Below are positions 1 to 8,475 of a DNA stretch of 64,000 bases, piece after piece. Origin of the DNA: CALCKW01 sp033852095 (GTDB lineage Bacteria; Pseudomonadota; Gammaproteobacteria; CALCKW01); assembly GCA_033852095.1 (NCBI GenBank), contig JAWSVD010000097.1:1-64000 (forward strand), read 5' to 3'. The position numbers and the translations under genes are program-made. A model generated the notes under the pieces. That model was not told the origin of the DNA. It did not search any database and worked only from the letters and a program-made list of their open reading frames with translations. The stretch's first letter is position 1; every line of letters starts with the position of its first letter.

Positions 1-158
1 AAAAAGGAACCGACGATGCTCATGCCGTAGTTCGGCACAACGGTCATCACGATCAGATCCGCCCCTTGGGCACTGGCCAAGAGGTGAGCGGTTTTCAGGA
101 CATCGGCGTCGTGGTCTGATTCGCTGACATCCACCGCGACCAGTATGGATTTGCTCAT
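1..158 (-). CDS. Universal stress protein (UspA family), N-terminal part only
   Basis: The start codon lies at 158-156 and the gene runs off the left edge, so only about 52 residues are visible. The protein begins MSKSILVAVDVSESDH and continues to an ADLIVMTVVPNYGMS segment, which is the first beta strand and helix and the second strand of the UspA fold. Its ATG overlaps the TGA of the upstream TRAP permease gene by four bases (ATGA), so the two are translationally coupled. Usp proteins encoded directly behind TRAP permeases (TeaD-type) are known to bind ATP and modulate the transporter. That role here is inferred from position. The nucleotide-binding C-terminal motif lies outside the window. 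Confidence 0.85.
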   Translation of the reverse strand, partial: MSKSILVAVDVSESDHDADVLKTAHLLASAQGADLIVMTVVPNYGMSIVGSF

Positions 159-2803
159 GCGTTGACTCCTTCTGTGGCTTCGTCTTCTCGCTTTTGACGG
201 CTCAGCTGTATCTTGGCGATCAGTGCCAGCAGCAGCAGTGCCGGTAAGAACACCAGCTCTTTGGGCATTTGATCGGCCTTGGCTTGTACTGACGTTATCT
301 CAACGGGTGAATCGCCGTAGAAGTCAAATTTGCTGCCGATTGAATCGTAGATGACCGTGCCCTGGAAAGGCTCGTCGAGATTCACGGCGTCGCCGTCCTC
401 AACCATGATCAAACCGAGTGCTTCCAGTCGCGCCGCGCCGTCCGCTTCCTCGCCCATGGACAGAACCAGTGTTTTACGGCTGATATCATCCACGTCGTTG
501 TAGTCCGGTCCGGAGACCACGATGCGCAGTTCCTCACCGGGTTCAAGGGCATTGGCAGCGGCGACAATAGACGACGGGGCGACGTCGTCGTAAGGCGCTT
601 GGATGCGGTCCATGATGAAGTCAGGGCGGAACAGCATGAAGGCAATCGCCACCAGAGCGACGCTCTCCCAGAGGCGGCTGCGGGCCATGAAATGCCCCAT
701 GGTGCCAGCGGTGAAGACCAGGATAGCGATGGTGGAGATGACAAAGACCAAGATGCCTTGGGCGAAGGTGACGTCAATCAACAGCAAATCTGTGTTGAAG
801 ATGAAGACAAAGGGCAACGCCACTGTGCGCAGGCTGTAGAAAAACGCGATGAAGCCCGTTTTTATTGCGTCTCCGCCCGACACGGCGGCCGCGGCAAAAC
901 TGGCCAGGCCCACCGGCGGCGTGACGTCCGCCATGATGCCAAAATAAAAGACAAACAAGTGCACCGCGATCAACGGCACCACCAGACCCGATTGGGCACC
1001 GAGCTCGACCACAACGCCGGCCATCAACGACGACACCACGATGTAGTTTGCGGTGGTCGGCAGTCCCATGCCGAGGATCAAGGACAGGAGACCGACCAGT
1101 GCCAGCATCAGCACCAGATTTCCGCCGGAGAGGAATTCGACCAAGTTGGCCATGACCTGACCGATGCCGGTGAGCGTGACTGTGCCGACGATGATGCCAG
1201 CCGTCGCCGTGGCCAGACCGATGCCGATCATGTTGCGGGAGCCGTCAATCAGGCCCGATTTGAGCTCAGAGATACCGAGCGAGCAAGCTGCAGCAATTTT
1301 GCCTTCGCCCCTAAACATGGCTTTGAGCGGGCGCTGGGTCAGCAGAATGCCAAACAGCAGTGCAGAGGCCCAAAAGGCCGACAAACCCGGTGACTTTTGC
1401 TCGATCATCAGAAAGTAAACCAAGACGATGATTGGCAACAGGTAGTAGAGACCGGCCTTGTAGATCTCGGCGACGACGGGCAGCTCCACGTGTTTTTGAT
1501 TGGGGTCGTCGGCCTCCAGATCAGGCACTGCAGAGGCGATTTTTAGCAACACCACGTAGGCGATGAAAACCATCAGCGCCAACACCCAGGGCGCGTTGTC
1601 CGGAGTGAGGGCAACAACGGCTTGCACCGGGTATTTGACGCCATAACAAATTGCCGCAAATCCGGCAAAAAAAGCAGCCATGCCACCGATGGTGCGGTAG
1701 ATAGAGACAACGCGGTTGCCCAGGGTAGGCATGTTGTTCTTCACCGCTTCCAAGTGAACGATATAGACCAGCGCGATATAAGAAATAATGGCAGGTAGGA
1801 AGGCGTGGGTGATCACGTCGACGTAGGATATGCCCACGTACTCCACCATCAAAAAGGCCGCGGCGCCCATGACAGGCGGCATGATCTGCCCGTTGACAGA
1901 GGAAGCGACTTCAACCGCGCCTGCCTTTTCAGAGCTAAAACCAACACGCTTCATCAGCGGGATGGTGAATGTCCCCGTGGTGACCACGTTGGCGATAGAA
2001 GAGCCGGAGATCAAACCGGTGGCCGCTGAGCCGACGACGGCCGCTTTTGCTGGACCGCCTTTTAAATGGCCGAGCGCACCAAAGGCCATCTTAATGAAAT
2101 AGTTGCCGGCGCCGGCCTTGTCCAAAAGAGCCCCGAAGAGCACAAACAAAAAGACAAACTTGGTGGACACACCCAGCGCTATGCCGAACACACCTTCAGA
2201 GGTGATCCACATGTGGCTCATGGCCTTTTTCATCGAGGCGCCTTTCCAGCGAATAACTTCGGGCACGAATGCGGAATCGCCAAAAAAGACGTAGAAAAGG
2301 AAAATGATGGCGATCAAGGCCATGGCAGGGCCGAGGGCGCGACGGGCGGCCTCAAAGAGCAGCACCAAGCCCGCCAGTGCAAACCATTTGTCGACGTCGT
2401 CTGCCAGTCCGCCAGAGGCGACAATCTTGTCGTAGACGATGAAACCGTAGAGCGCCAGACAGGCACCGGCAAGACCAAAGACCCAGTCCTGCACGGGGAT
2501 GCGGTTGCGTGGGCTGGAGCTCAAGGCGGGGTAGGCCATGAATGCCAAAAACATCGCAAATGCCAAGTGTATCTGGCGCGAATTGTTAATCAAGTCGCCC
2601 GGTAATACGTAATAGGAAACAGGTGAGGCGAGGATGATTTGAAAAATCGCCCAAATGATGGCCACTGCGGCGAGCAAGGTGCCGACCGGGCCGACGGGAT
2701 TGCGCGCGCCTGAATCGCTTGAAGCGACCAGTTCTTGCAGTTCTTCTTCGGACAGTGCCGTTCCAGCTGATGGGTTTTCAGCCATGGTGGAGTACTCCTT
2801 CAA
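155..2803 (-). CDS. TRAP transporter permease, fused 4TM/12TM subunits
   Basis: This 882-residue integral inner-membrane protein has the DctQ-like small subunit and DctM-like large subunit fused, as is usual for TAXI-type TRAP systems. Multiple hydrophobic segments run from about residue 40 to 720. The DctM part carries the GSSIANVVTTGTFTIPLM and GLPTTANYIVVSSLM signatures of the TRAP permease. The C-terminal 150 residues form a soluble domain with one last membrane helix, resembling the DUF3394 extension of this family. A good Shine-Dalgarno (AAGGAG) precedes the ATG. It imports an organic acid or similar solute using an ion gradient together with the TAXI binding protein encoded upstream (3105-4079). 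The substrate cannot be read from sequence. It overlaps the downstream usp gene. Confidence 0.93.
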   Translation of the reverse strand: MKEYSTMAENPSAGTALSEEELQELVASSDSGARNPVGPVGTLLAAVAIIWAIFQIILASPVSYYVLPGDLINNSRQIHLAFAMFLAFMAYPALSSSPRNRIPVQDWVFGLAGACLALYGFIVYDKIVASGGLADDVDKWFALAGLVLLFEAARRALGPAMALIAIIFLFYVFFGDSAFVPEVIRWKGASMKKAMSHMWITSEGVFGIALGVSTKFVFLFVLFGALLDKAGAGNYFIKMAFGALGHLKGGPAKAAVVGSAATGLISGSSIANVVTTGTFTIPLMKRVGFSSEKAGAVEVASSVNGQIMPPVMGAAAFLMVEYVGISYVDVITHAFLPAIISYIALVYIVHLEAVKNNMPTLGNRVVSIYRTIGGMAAFFAGFAAICYGVKYPVQAVVALTPDNAPWVLALMVFIAYVVLLKIASAVPDLEADDPNQKHVELPVVAEIYKAGLYYLLPIIVLVYFLMIEQKSPGLSAFWASALLFGILLTQRPLKAMFRGEGKIAAACSLGISELKSGLIDGSRNMIGIGLATATAGIIVGTVTLTGIGQVMANLVEFLSGGNLVLMLALVGLLSLILGMGLPTTANYIVVSSLMAGVVVELGAQSGLVVPLIAVHLFVFYFGIMADVTPPVGLASFAAAAVSGGDAIKTGFIAFFYSLRTVALPFVFIFNTDLLLIDVTFAQGILVFVISTIAILVFTAGTMGHFMARSRLWESVALVAIAFMLFRPDFIMDRIQAPYDDVAPSSIVAAANALEPGEELRIVVSGPDYNDVDDISRKTLVLSMGEEADGAARLEALGLIMVEDGDAVNLDEPFQGTVIYDSIGSKFDFYGDSPVEITSVQAKADQMPKELVFLPALLLLALIAKIQLSRQKREDEATEGVNA

Positions 2804-3104
2804 GGGCAGCCTGAGAGTGGCTACAGGTGATCGTATCTGACCGGTGTGATGCCGGTCTTGTAGATTTGAATTTATTTATAATTATTTGGGTGCTAAGGCA
2901 GTGAAACATCGCGGTTAATCGCAAGGCATACCGCTGTCGGGCGATAAAAGGGGGAGATTCAATGCAAGCCATTCTGAATTGCCGCAGTGGATAATTTTGT
3001 GCAAAAAAAAGCGCGCGACCAAATGTTGAACAATGTGCTCTTTGTTCTCAGTCGCGCGCTTTCTAAACCCTACAAAGAATTAGAGGGATGTCGAGCCGGT
3101 GGAT
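2804..3104. other. Intergenic region between TRAP binding protein and permease
   Basis: This 301-base interval holds the terminator at 3003-3062 and an AT-rich stretch near 2868-2890 that might contain a weak promoter for the permease. I could not find a convincing -35/-10 pair. No gene is supported here; the short reading frames at 2778-2972 and 2987-3196 have no family features and overlap the terminator or the coding starts. Confidence 0.6.
3003..3062 (-). terminator. Strong intercistronic terminator behind the TAXI binding protein
   Basis: On the minus strand, AAAGCGCGCGAC (3062-3051) pairs perfectly with GTCGCGCGCTTT (3019-3008) over 12 base pairs around a loop of about 31 bases, followed by eight T residues (3010-3003). 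This is a textbook intrinsic terminator, 40 bases beyond the stop of the binding-protein gene and before the permease gene in the same direction. It probably lowers expression of the permease relative to the binding protein. Confidence 0.85.
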
Positions 3105-4079
3105 TTACTCAATCCAACCTTTCTCTTTGTAGTATTTTGCAGCGCCGTCATGCAGAGGAGCTGACAGACCCGCAGATGCCATTTCCTCGGGCTTGAGGTT
3201 GGCGAAGGCAGGGTGCAGCTTTCTGAAAGCGTCGAAGTTATCAAACACAGCTTTCACCAGTTGATAGACCACTTCTTCGTCGACGTTGGATGAGCTGACA
3301 AAAGTCGCGCCCACACCGTAGGTCTGCACGTCGGCGTCGTTGCCGCGGTACATGCCACCGGGGATGGTTGCTTCACGGTAGTAAGCGTTGTCAGCAATCA
3401 GCTTCTCAACGGCGGGGCCGTCGACAGTCACCAGCACTGAATCACAGGCTGTTGTGGCTTCTTGGATGTTGCCCGAAGGGTGACCGACGGTGTAGACCAT
3501 GGCGTCGATCTGGTTGTCACAGAGTGCGGCGGATTGCTCAGAGGCTTTGAGCTCAGTCGCCAGACCCAGGTCAGCAGTGGTCATGCCCTTGGCTTCGAGC
3601 AGGACTTCCATGGTGCCGCGCTGGCCAGAACCGGGGTTGCCGATATTGACGCGCTTGCCTTTCAGGTCGTCGAAGTTTTTGATGCCAGAATCAGCACGAG
3701 CGACAACAGTGAAGGGTTCAGCGTGAACAGAGAAGACTGCGCGCAGCTCTTCGAATGCTCCCTGCTCTTCAAATTTGGAGGTGCCGTGGTAGGCGTGGTG
3801 CTGCCAGTCGGACTGGGCAACACCGAACTCCAACTCGCCTTCGCGAATGGTGTTGATGTTGTAGACGGAGCCGCCAGTGGACTCAACCGAACAACGAATC
3901 CCGTGCTCTTTACGGCTCTTGTTGACCAGACGGCAGATGGCTCCGCCGGTGGGGTAGTAAACACCAGTGACGCCGCCCGTACCGATCGTGATGAAGCGTT
4001 GGTCAGCTGCTTGTGCAGTGCCGGCGATCAGTGCAGTGATACTCAGTACAGCACCAACTCGAATAAATTTCTTCAGCAT
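3105..4079 (-). CDS. TAXI family TRAP transporter solute-binding protein
   Basis: This 324-residue periplasmic protein starts with a clear signal peptide (basic MLKKFIR, hydrophobic core, cleavage after GTAQA). The mature N-terminus FITIGTGGVTGVYYPTGGAI is the hallmark of the TAXI (TRAP-associated extracytoplasmic immunogenic) family, and the phrases KGKRVNIGNPGSGQRGTME and DAMVYTVGHPSGNIQEA are also typical. It captures the solute for the fused permease encoded downstream. A sigma70-like promoter lies at 4185-4213 and a strong terminator follows the gene, so it can be made in excess over the permease. Ligand unknown; characterised TAXI proteins bind glutamate or dicarboxylates, but this cannot be transferred. 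Confidence 0.95.
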   Translation of the reverse strand: MLKKFIRVGAVLSITALIAGTAQAADQRFITIGTGGVTGVYYPTGGAICRLVNKSRKEHGIRCSVESTGGSVYNINTIREGELEFGVAQSDWQHHAYHGTSKFEEQGAFEELRAVFSVHAEPFTVVARADSGIKNFDDLKGKRVNIGNPGSGQRGTMEVLLEAKGMTTADLGLATELKASEQSAALCDNQIDAMVYTVGHPSGNIQEATTACDSVLVTVDGPAVEKLIADNAYYREATIPGGMYRGNDADVQTYGVGATFVSSSNVDEEVVYQLVKAVFDNFDAFRKLHPAFANLKPEEMASAGLSAPLHDGAAKYYKEKGWIE

Positions 4080-4184
4080 GTGGGACTCCCGTCATGTAGC
4101 TGATGTTTTACGCAAATGTGCGAGAATTGATTATGCAGCGCCGTTAATATCGTTTTAAGAACCGCATGAATCAAACGCAAGTGA

Positions 4185-4213
4185 ACTCTAGCGAGCGTAT
4201 TTTTTTTAGTCAA
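4185..4213 (-). promoter_or_regulatory. Candidate sigma70 promoter of the TAXI/TRAP operon
   Basis: On the minus strand TTGACT (4213-4208) and TAGAGT (4190-4185) are separated by exactly 17 bases, which include an A/T tract. This would start transcription about 100 bases before the binding-protein ATG. The match to consensus is good for the -35 and moderate for the -10. The upstream RpiR regulator is the obvious candidate to act here, which is inference. Confidence 0.5.
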
Positions 4214-4279
4214 TAAGAACATATGTATTATTTTGCTAATTGTGAAGTGTCAGCAAAAAACAAGCATGGCCCATTTGCG

Positions 4280-5170
4280 TCAGGTCTTTCGTGGTTGCAC
4301 TTTTCGATAGGCTTCGTAGCGGTGCAAAATATCTTCGTAGGCCGAAATTCGGGCCTCCGCTTGTTGCCCACCTTCTTGCACGATCATGGCCAGTAGCGCC
4401 TCCAAAAGGGCCATGGCACCGGCGTGGCACTCAAAGTGGTGGGTGGTGAGCGTGGAGGCCACCAGCAGTTTGGCGGCATTCAATTTCGGCGCAATCATCG
4501 GGCTGTCGGTGAGCAAAAATAACGGCACCTCTTTTTCTTCGGCGTACTGGCAGGCACTGATTATTTCTCGGCTGTAAGGTGAGAAGGTCACGGCAAAGAG
4601 AATGTCGTCGCTGTTGGCGGCGACAAGTTCGTCCATGGGGCTGCCCGTGTGCGCGGGGATCAGGACCATATTGGGCAGGACCATTCGGGCTACATAATAA
4701 AAGTAGTGCGCCAGGCCAAAACATCCGCGGTAGCCAGTGACGTAGATATGTCGCGCGGCAAACATGGCCGTCACCATGTTGCTGAGATATTCTGGGTCTT
4801 GTTCGTGCAGGGTGCGGTGCACAATAGACAGGGTATTGCGTGAAGCGTCTCCCAGCCGTTTTCCCGCTTCCCCCTGTTGGCTCATGGCGTCCAGCCAACT
4901 GACATCGTCGATGGATTCACTGGTGGTGAGCAGCGCACTGCGGAATGGAGAGCGAAGTTCTTCGTAGCTTTCAAAACCCAATTGCTCGGCCATGCGCACC
5001 AGGGTGTTGGTGCTGACCCCCGCTTTTTCTGCGGTGGTTCGAATCGGATCCAGTCCAAAATCCGCGGGGTGATCGACAATGTGTTTGGCGACCAATTGCA
5101 GTTTGCTCGGCAGGCGTCCGAATTCCGCCTGAAGTCGGTCAATAATCCGAGATTTTTTTGTATTGTGCAT
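4280..5170 (-). CDS. MurR/RpiR family transcriptional regulator
   Basis: This 296-residue regulator has an N-terminal RpiR helix-turn-helix domain (about residues 1-80, with IRTTAEKAGVSTNTLVRMAEQLGFESYEELR as the recognition region) and a C-terminal SIS sugar-isomerase-fold domain (about 120-260, including YVTGYRGCFGLAHYFYY and LFAVTFSPYSREII). SIS domains usually bind a phosphorylated sugar or related metabolite. It lies upstream of, and in the same direction as, the TRAP genes with about 200 bases between, so it probably controls them. The ligand is not predictable. The divergent glutathione transferase gene starts 127 bases away. Confidence 0.9.
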   Translation of the reverse strand: MHNTKKSRIIDRLQAEFGRLPSKLQLVAKHIVDHPADFGLDPIRTTAEKAGVSTNTLVRMAEQLGFESYEELRSPFRSALLTTSESIDDVSWLDAMSQQGEAGKRLGDASRNTLSIVHRTLHEQDPEYLSNMVTAMFAARHIYVTGYRGCFGLAHYFYYVARMVLPNMVLIPAHTGSPMDELVAANSDDILFAVTFSPYSREIISACQYAEEKEVPLFLLTDSPMIAPKLNAAKLLVASTLTTHHFECHAGAMALLEALLAMIVQEGGQQAEARISAYEDILHRYEAYRKVQPRKT

Positions 5171-5296
5171 AGTATTAAAACATTTGTTTTCTCTTGCACC
5201 TTACATCGCTGGCGGGCTTTGCGCAGCAGCTCTTGTCCAATAAAATGATTGCTTGTCAGTAGACGTATAAATTTTAAACCCTAGGAGTCTCGTTTC

Positions 5297-5995
5297 ATGT
5301 ATCAACTCTATTACGCGCCGGACAATGCGTCCTTGATTGTTCGCATGGTATTGGAGGAGCTGGAGGCAGAATACAGCACCGTGTTGGTTGATCGTAGCCA
5401 GCAGGAGCAACAGTCTGAGGCCTACCGCCTGTTGAACCCGAATGGATTGATCCCTGTCTGCGTGATCGATGATCAACCCATCTACGAGACCGGGGCGATT
5501 GTGCTGGCACTGGCCGAGCGCCACCGGCGGCTGGTGCCCGCCATCAATGACAGCAAGCGCGCGGTGTTTTTTAAGTGGTTGTTTTTCATTAGCAACACAG
5601 TGCACACGGATTTGCGGCAGATGTTTTACCCAGAAAAATACGCCGCTGATACAGCGGCGGCACAAGCGGCGCACCGGGCGCTGACCTTGGGTCGCTTTGA
5701 TCACAGCCTGGGCGTATTGGAAAATCACTGCCGTGAGCATGCGGCGCCCTTTGTGATGGGCGAGGTGATGAGTGTGATTGATATCTATCTGAGTGTCTGC
5801 CTGCGCTGGGCGCAGCTGTACCCCAAAGACGCGCCTTGCCTCGACTCGCTTGATGCCTTTCCCGCGCTGCGCCGGATTTGTGCGGCGGTGGCCGAGCGCG
5901 ACGGCACGGCTCGTGCCTGCGCGGCCGAGGGCATAGCCGCGCCCTTTTTTGAAAAACCGCGTTACGCGCAGCCGCCCGAGGGCTCCGCTACTTAA
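5297..5995 (+). CDS. Glutathione S-transferase family protein
   Basis: The protein has 232 residues. The N-terminal thioredoxin-like domain (1-80) shows LLNPNGLIPVCVIDDQPIYETGAIVLALAERH, with the cis-proline of the NPNGxIPV motif and the E-T/S pair that contacts the gamma-glutamyl group of glutathione. The C-terminal all-helical domain follows (FDHSLGVLENHCREHAAPFVMGEVMSVIDIYLSVCLRW). A Shine-Dalgarno TAGGAG precedes the ATG. It probably conjugates or reduces electrophilic compounds with glutathione in the cytoplasm. Divergent to the RpiR gene; substrate class unknown. Confidence 0.88.
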   Translation: MYQLYYAPDNASLIVRMVLEELEAEYSTVLVDRSQQEQQSEAYRLLNPNGLIPVCVIDDQPIYETGAIVLALAERHRRLVPAINDSKRAVFFKWLFFISNTVHTDLRQMFYPEKYAADTAAAQAAHRALTLGRFDHSLGVLENHCREHAAPFVMGEVMSVIDIYLSVCLRWAQLYPKDAPCLDSLDAFPALRRICAAVAERDGTARACAAEGIAAPFFEKPRYAQPPEGSAT

Positions 5996-6163
5996 ATCCC
6001 CGATCGACACGGCGGGCTGTTGGCGGCGTTGAGCGGCCTGGTCTTGCGCTGAGCATTCTGGAATCCGTCCCCCGCAATCCGCCCAGGCATCACGCGTGGC
6101 AGCGGAGTTGGTCTGCATCCTGCACAGAGTCAGCAATGATCTGTTGTGCAAGGAGTGCACAGG

Positions 6164-7531
6164 ATGCTCGGTGGACACGGATGTCTGCGTTTTTGCTTTC
6201 TCTGTTTTTTATTGATATTGCCGGCCGCTGGGTTTGCGGCGGAGTCGCGCGTGCTCGGCGGAGAGATCGCCAAACAAGAGCGGGCGGGGTTTTTAGCGGC
6301 GCTGCTGCAGCGCGATAAAAAGCTGCGCATTGCGGGCAGTGTGTACTCCAGTCGGCCCTTTGTGGATTCCTCCGAGGCGCTGTTCAGCGCTGAGCTGAGC
6401 AATTGCGGCTACGGCTTTGAGATCTGTGCCGACGCGCAAGACACTGTCTGCCTGATCGCGCGCGGCACCACCACCTTCGCTGAAAAAGTCGCCAACTGCG
6501 TGGCGGGCGGCGGGGTGGGGGCCCTCATTTACAACTACCTGGCCAATGATTTTCAAGGCGTGATCGGCGAGCCGACTTCGATCCCCGTGCACGCGGTGTC
6601 CCAGTGGGTGGGGCAGCAGCTGCTCTCTCGGATTGGTCAATCCATCGCTTATCAGTACGCGGAATCAGTCGACCGCGCGTTCTTCTTTTGTGGTGGCACC
6701 TACATCGGCGAGGGCTGGGTGTTAACCGCGGCGCATTGTGTTGAAGGCCGCGATGCGCAGGGCCTGTGGCTCGCCTTTGGGGCGGGTGACTACGGCGACG
6801 GGCGCGCTGTGCATGAAGTGACAGATGTCTTGGTGCACGAGGATTTTGCTGCGACTGCCTTTTCCCTGGGCAGTGATGTGGCGCTGTTAAAAATGCAGCA
6901 GCTGCCAGCGGGTGTTGTGCCTCTGGCGCTGGCCGATTGGACCGACCAGCTAGACGCTGTTGCCGCACGCGACACGGTTGCCGTGTACGGCCGCGGCGAG
7001 CAAGAGCTGGTCGCCGCCGGCGGTCAGGCGGGCGGACACTCGATGTCCGCCGTGGCTTACACCGGTGAGCTCGGCTTGATCGACAGCAACGCCTGCGCGG
7101 CGGCGATGGTGGGTGATCAAATAGAGTCGGACATGTTGTGCGCCGGTGGTGTGGCGGGCCAGGGCACCTGTTTTGGTGATTCGGGCGGGCCGCTGGTGTG
7201 GCAGCGCGGCGGCGTGCGCAAATTGATCGGCGTGGTCAGCTGGGGTGTTGGCTGCGGCATCGAGGGCAAATACGATGTCTTCGCCAGTGTGGCGGCCTAC
7301 GGCGATGAGCTGGCGGCGGTGATGTCCGGTGAAAAGCAGCAGCTGGGCGGTGTCAGTGTGTCGCCGCTGCAGCTCGACGGGGGCGGGGGTGGAGGCAGTG
7401 TCCTGGATGTGGATCTTCCGTCGACGGGCGGCGGCGGGGCGGCCTGGCTATTCCCGCTGCTGTTGTTGCCGCTGTGGCTGCGTAGCGGGCCGACAAAACA
7501 CTGGAAAGCTGCTGCTGAAGGCCATTTTTGA
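6164..7531 (+). CDS. Secreted S1 serine protease with inserted PA domain and GlyGly-CTERM anchor
   Basis: AAGGAG (6150-6155) lies eight bases before the ATG at 6164, favouring this start over the GTG at 6146. The product has 455 residues and a signal peptide. The trypsin-fold N-terminus RVLGGEIA appears at about residue 29, but the catalytic His block WVLTAAHC is only reached at about residue 191. The insert between them contains a protease-associated (PA) motif, VCLIARGTTTFAEKVANC and GVGALIYN. The remaining triad is Asp238 (GSDVALLK) and Ser340 (GDSGGP). The residue at the base of the S1 pocket, six before the Ser, is Gly334 rather than the Asp of trypsin. The C-terminus has TGGGG, a hydrophobic helix and basic residues, matching the GlyGly-CTERM signal processed by rhombosortase and delivered by type II secretion. 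No rhombosortase is in the window. Confidence 0.9.
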   Translation: MLGGHGCLRFCFLCFLLILPAAGFAAESRVLGGEIAKQERAGFLAALLQRDKKLRIAGSVYSSRPFVDSSEALFSAELSNCGYGFEICADAQDTVCLIARGTTTFAEKVANCVAGGGVGALIYNYLANDFQGVIGEPTSIPVHAVSQWVGQQLLSRIGQSIAYQYAESVDRAFFFCGGTYIGEGWVLTAAHCVEGRDAQGLWLAFGAGDYGDGRAVHEVTDVLVHEDFAATAFSLGSDVALLKMQQLPAGVVPLALADWTDQLDAVAARDTVAVYGRGEQELVAAGGQAGGHSMSAVAYTGELGLIDSNACAAAMVGDQIESDMLCAGGVAGQGTCFGDSGGPLVWQRGGVRKLIGVVSWGVGCGIEGKYDVFASVAAYGDELAAVMSGEKQQLGGVSVSPLQLDGGGGGGSVLDVDLPSTGGGGAAWLFPLLLLPLWLRSGPTKHWKAAAEGHF

Positions 7532-7693
7532 CCGTGTTTTTCACGTCGACTTTGCTAATCAGTGGGGACACCCAAGCGCTAATCGCCTCAATTGGCACAA
7601 AATCCGTCTCAACACTCGCCTCTCCTCGCAACGGGCCCGGTGCTCAGCTCAGTGCTCGCTCAGCCTCCGAGGCTCAGCGCGGATCAAGGTTGA

Positions 7694-8404
7694 TCAGGTC
7701 TGCGGCAGCAGCTCTTTGATCGAGCAGACCCCATCCAATATATCGGCTTCAATGGCCGCCAGTGCCGCCGTCTCATCGCGCGAGCGCAGGGCGCTCAGCA
7801 GCTGTTTGTGCCGGTCTTCTACGACGATTTCCCCCACCCGTTCCGCGGCCACGCGGTTGTAGGGGCCAAACTGCAGCCAGACACTCTCGATCATCGGCAT
7901 GTACACCTGTTCGGGGTTCAGCTGATAGAGGTGGCTGTGAAACTGCTGGTTGAGCACCACCAGCGCGCTGTAGTCTTGCGCCGTGATGGCGCTGTCCATC
8001 TGCAGGTCCAGCTCGGTCATGCGCTCTGTGTCGACTTCAGTCACGTAGCGCATGGCGCGGCTGACCGCGAGCTGCTCCAGCGCGACACGGGTGTGGATCA
8101 GCTCCTGGTGTCGGCAGGCTGTCATCGGCGGGGTGATGATGCGCCGGTTGCTCTGCGAGAGCAGGGCGCCCTCGGCACACAGTCTTTTTAGTGCTTCGCG
8201 TACCGGTGTGGGGCTCAGCGACATGGCCTCAGCCACTGCGCGGATGGTGAGCGCCACACCGGGCGGCACACCGCCGACCATGATGGCGTAACGCAGCCGC
8301 AGGTAGGCGTATTCTTGCGCCGTATTGTGTGTTGACTCGCGCAGTTCTGGCAGCTGCCAACGTCGCTCGGGTATCAGGGTTTTGTGATGCACATGAGTTC
8401 TCAT
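7694..8404 (-). CDS. GntR family regulator with FCD domain, probable polyamine-locus repressor
   Basis: About 236 residues from the ATG at 8404; a longer frame reaches 8452 but would run into the divergent promoter. The N-terminal winged helix-turn-helix (YLRLRYAIMVGGVPPGVALTIRAVAEAMSLSPTPVREALKRLCAEGAL) is GntR-type. The C-terminal FCD domain (about 95-215) has the metal/ligand histidines in the LNQQFHSHLYQL and EDRHKQLLSAL helices. Such regulators bind an effector and control neighbouring catabolic genes. It faces the polyamine cluster head to head across about 70 bases that contain a perfect palindrome, so it most likely represses that cluster and itself. Confidence 0.88.
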   Translation of the reverse strand: MRTHVHHKTLIPERRWQLPELRESTHNTAQEYAYLRLRYAIMVGGVPPGVALTIRAVAEAMSLSPTPVREALKRLCAEGALLSQSNRRIITPPMTACRHQELIHTRVALEQLAVSRAMRYVTEVDTERMTELDLQMDSAITAQDYSALVVLNQQFHSHLYQLNPEQVYMPMIESVWLQFGPYNRVAAERVGEIVVEDRHKQLLSALRSRDETAALAAIEADILDGVCSIKELLPQT

Positions 8405-8452
8405 TGAAGATGCTGTTGAGCACTTTACAGCATTTGTGATACAGTTTCTCAT

Positions 8453-8466
8453 AATGTGATCACATT
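8453..8466. promoter_or_regulatory. Perfect 14-bp palindrome, candidate GntR operator
   Basis: AATGTGATCACATT is a perfect palindrome lying 10 bases before the start codon of the first ligase gene and inside the divergent region with the GntR gene. A partly similar element, TGTGATACA, lies at 8435-8443. Position and symmetry suggest the operator for the FCD-type regulator. It could also serve a CRP-like factor, but the half-sites are too close for canonical CRP. Confidence 0.5.
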
Positions 8467-8475
8467 GGCGAGTTC

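Noticed and set aside
599..1393. 264-codon frame antisense to the TRAP permease gene
   Set aside because: The product is a low-complexity, Gln/Asp/His/Arg-rich sequence, as expected from the complement of membrane-protein codons.
8453..8466. CRP-binding site
   Set aside because: CRP needs TGTGA and TCACA six bases apart. Here the half-sites overlap, so a GntR-type operator is more likely.
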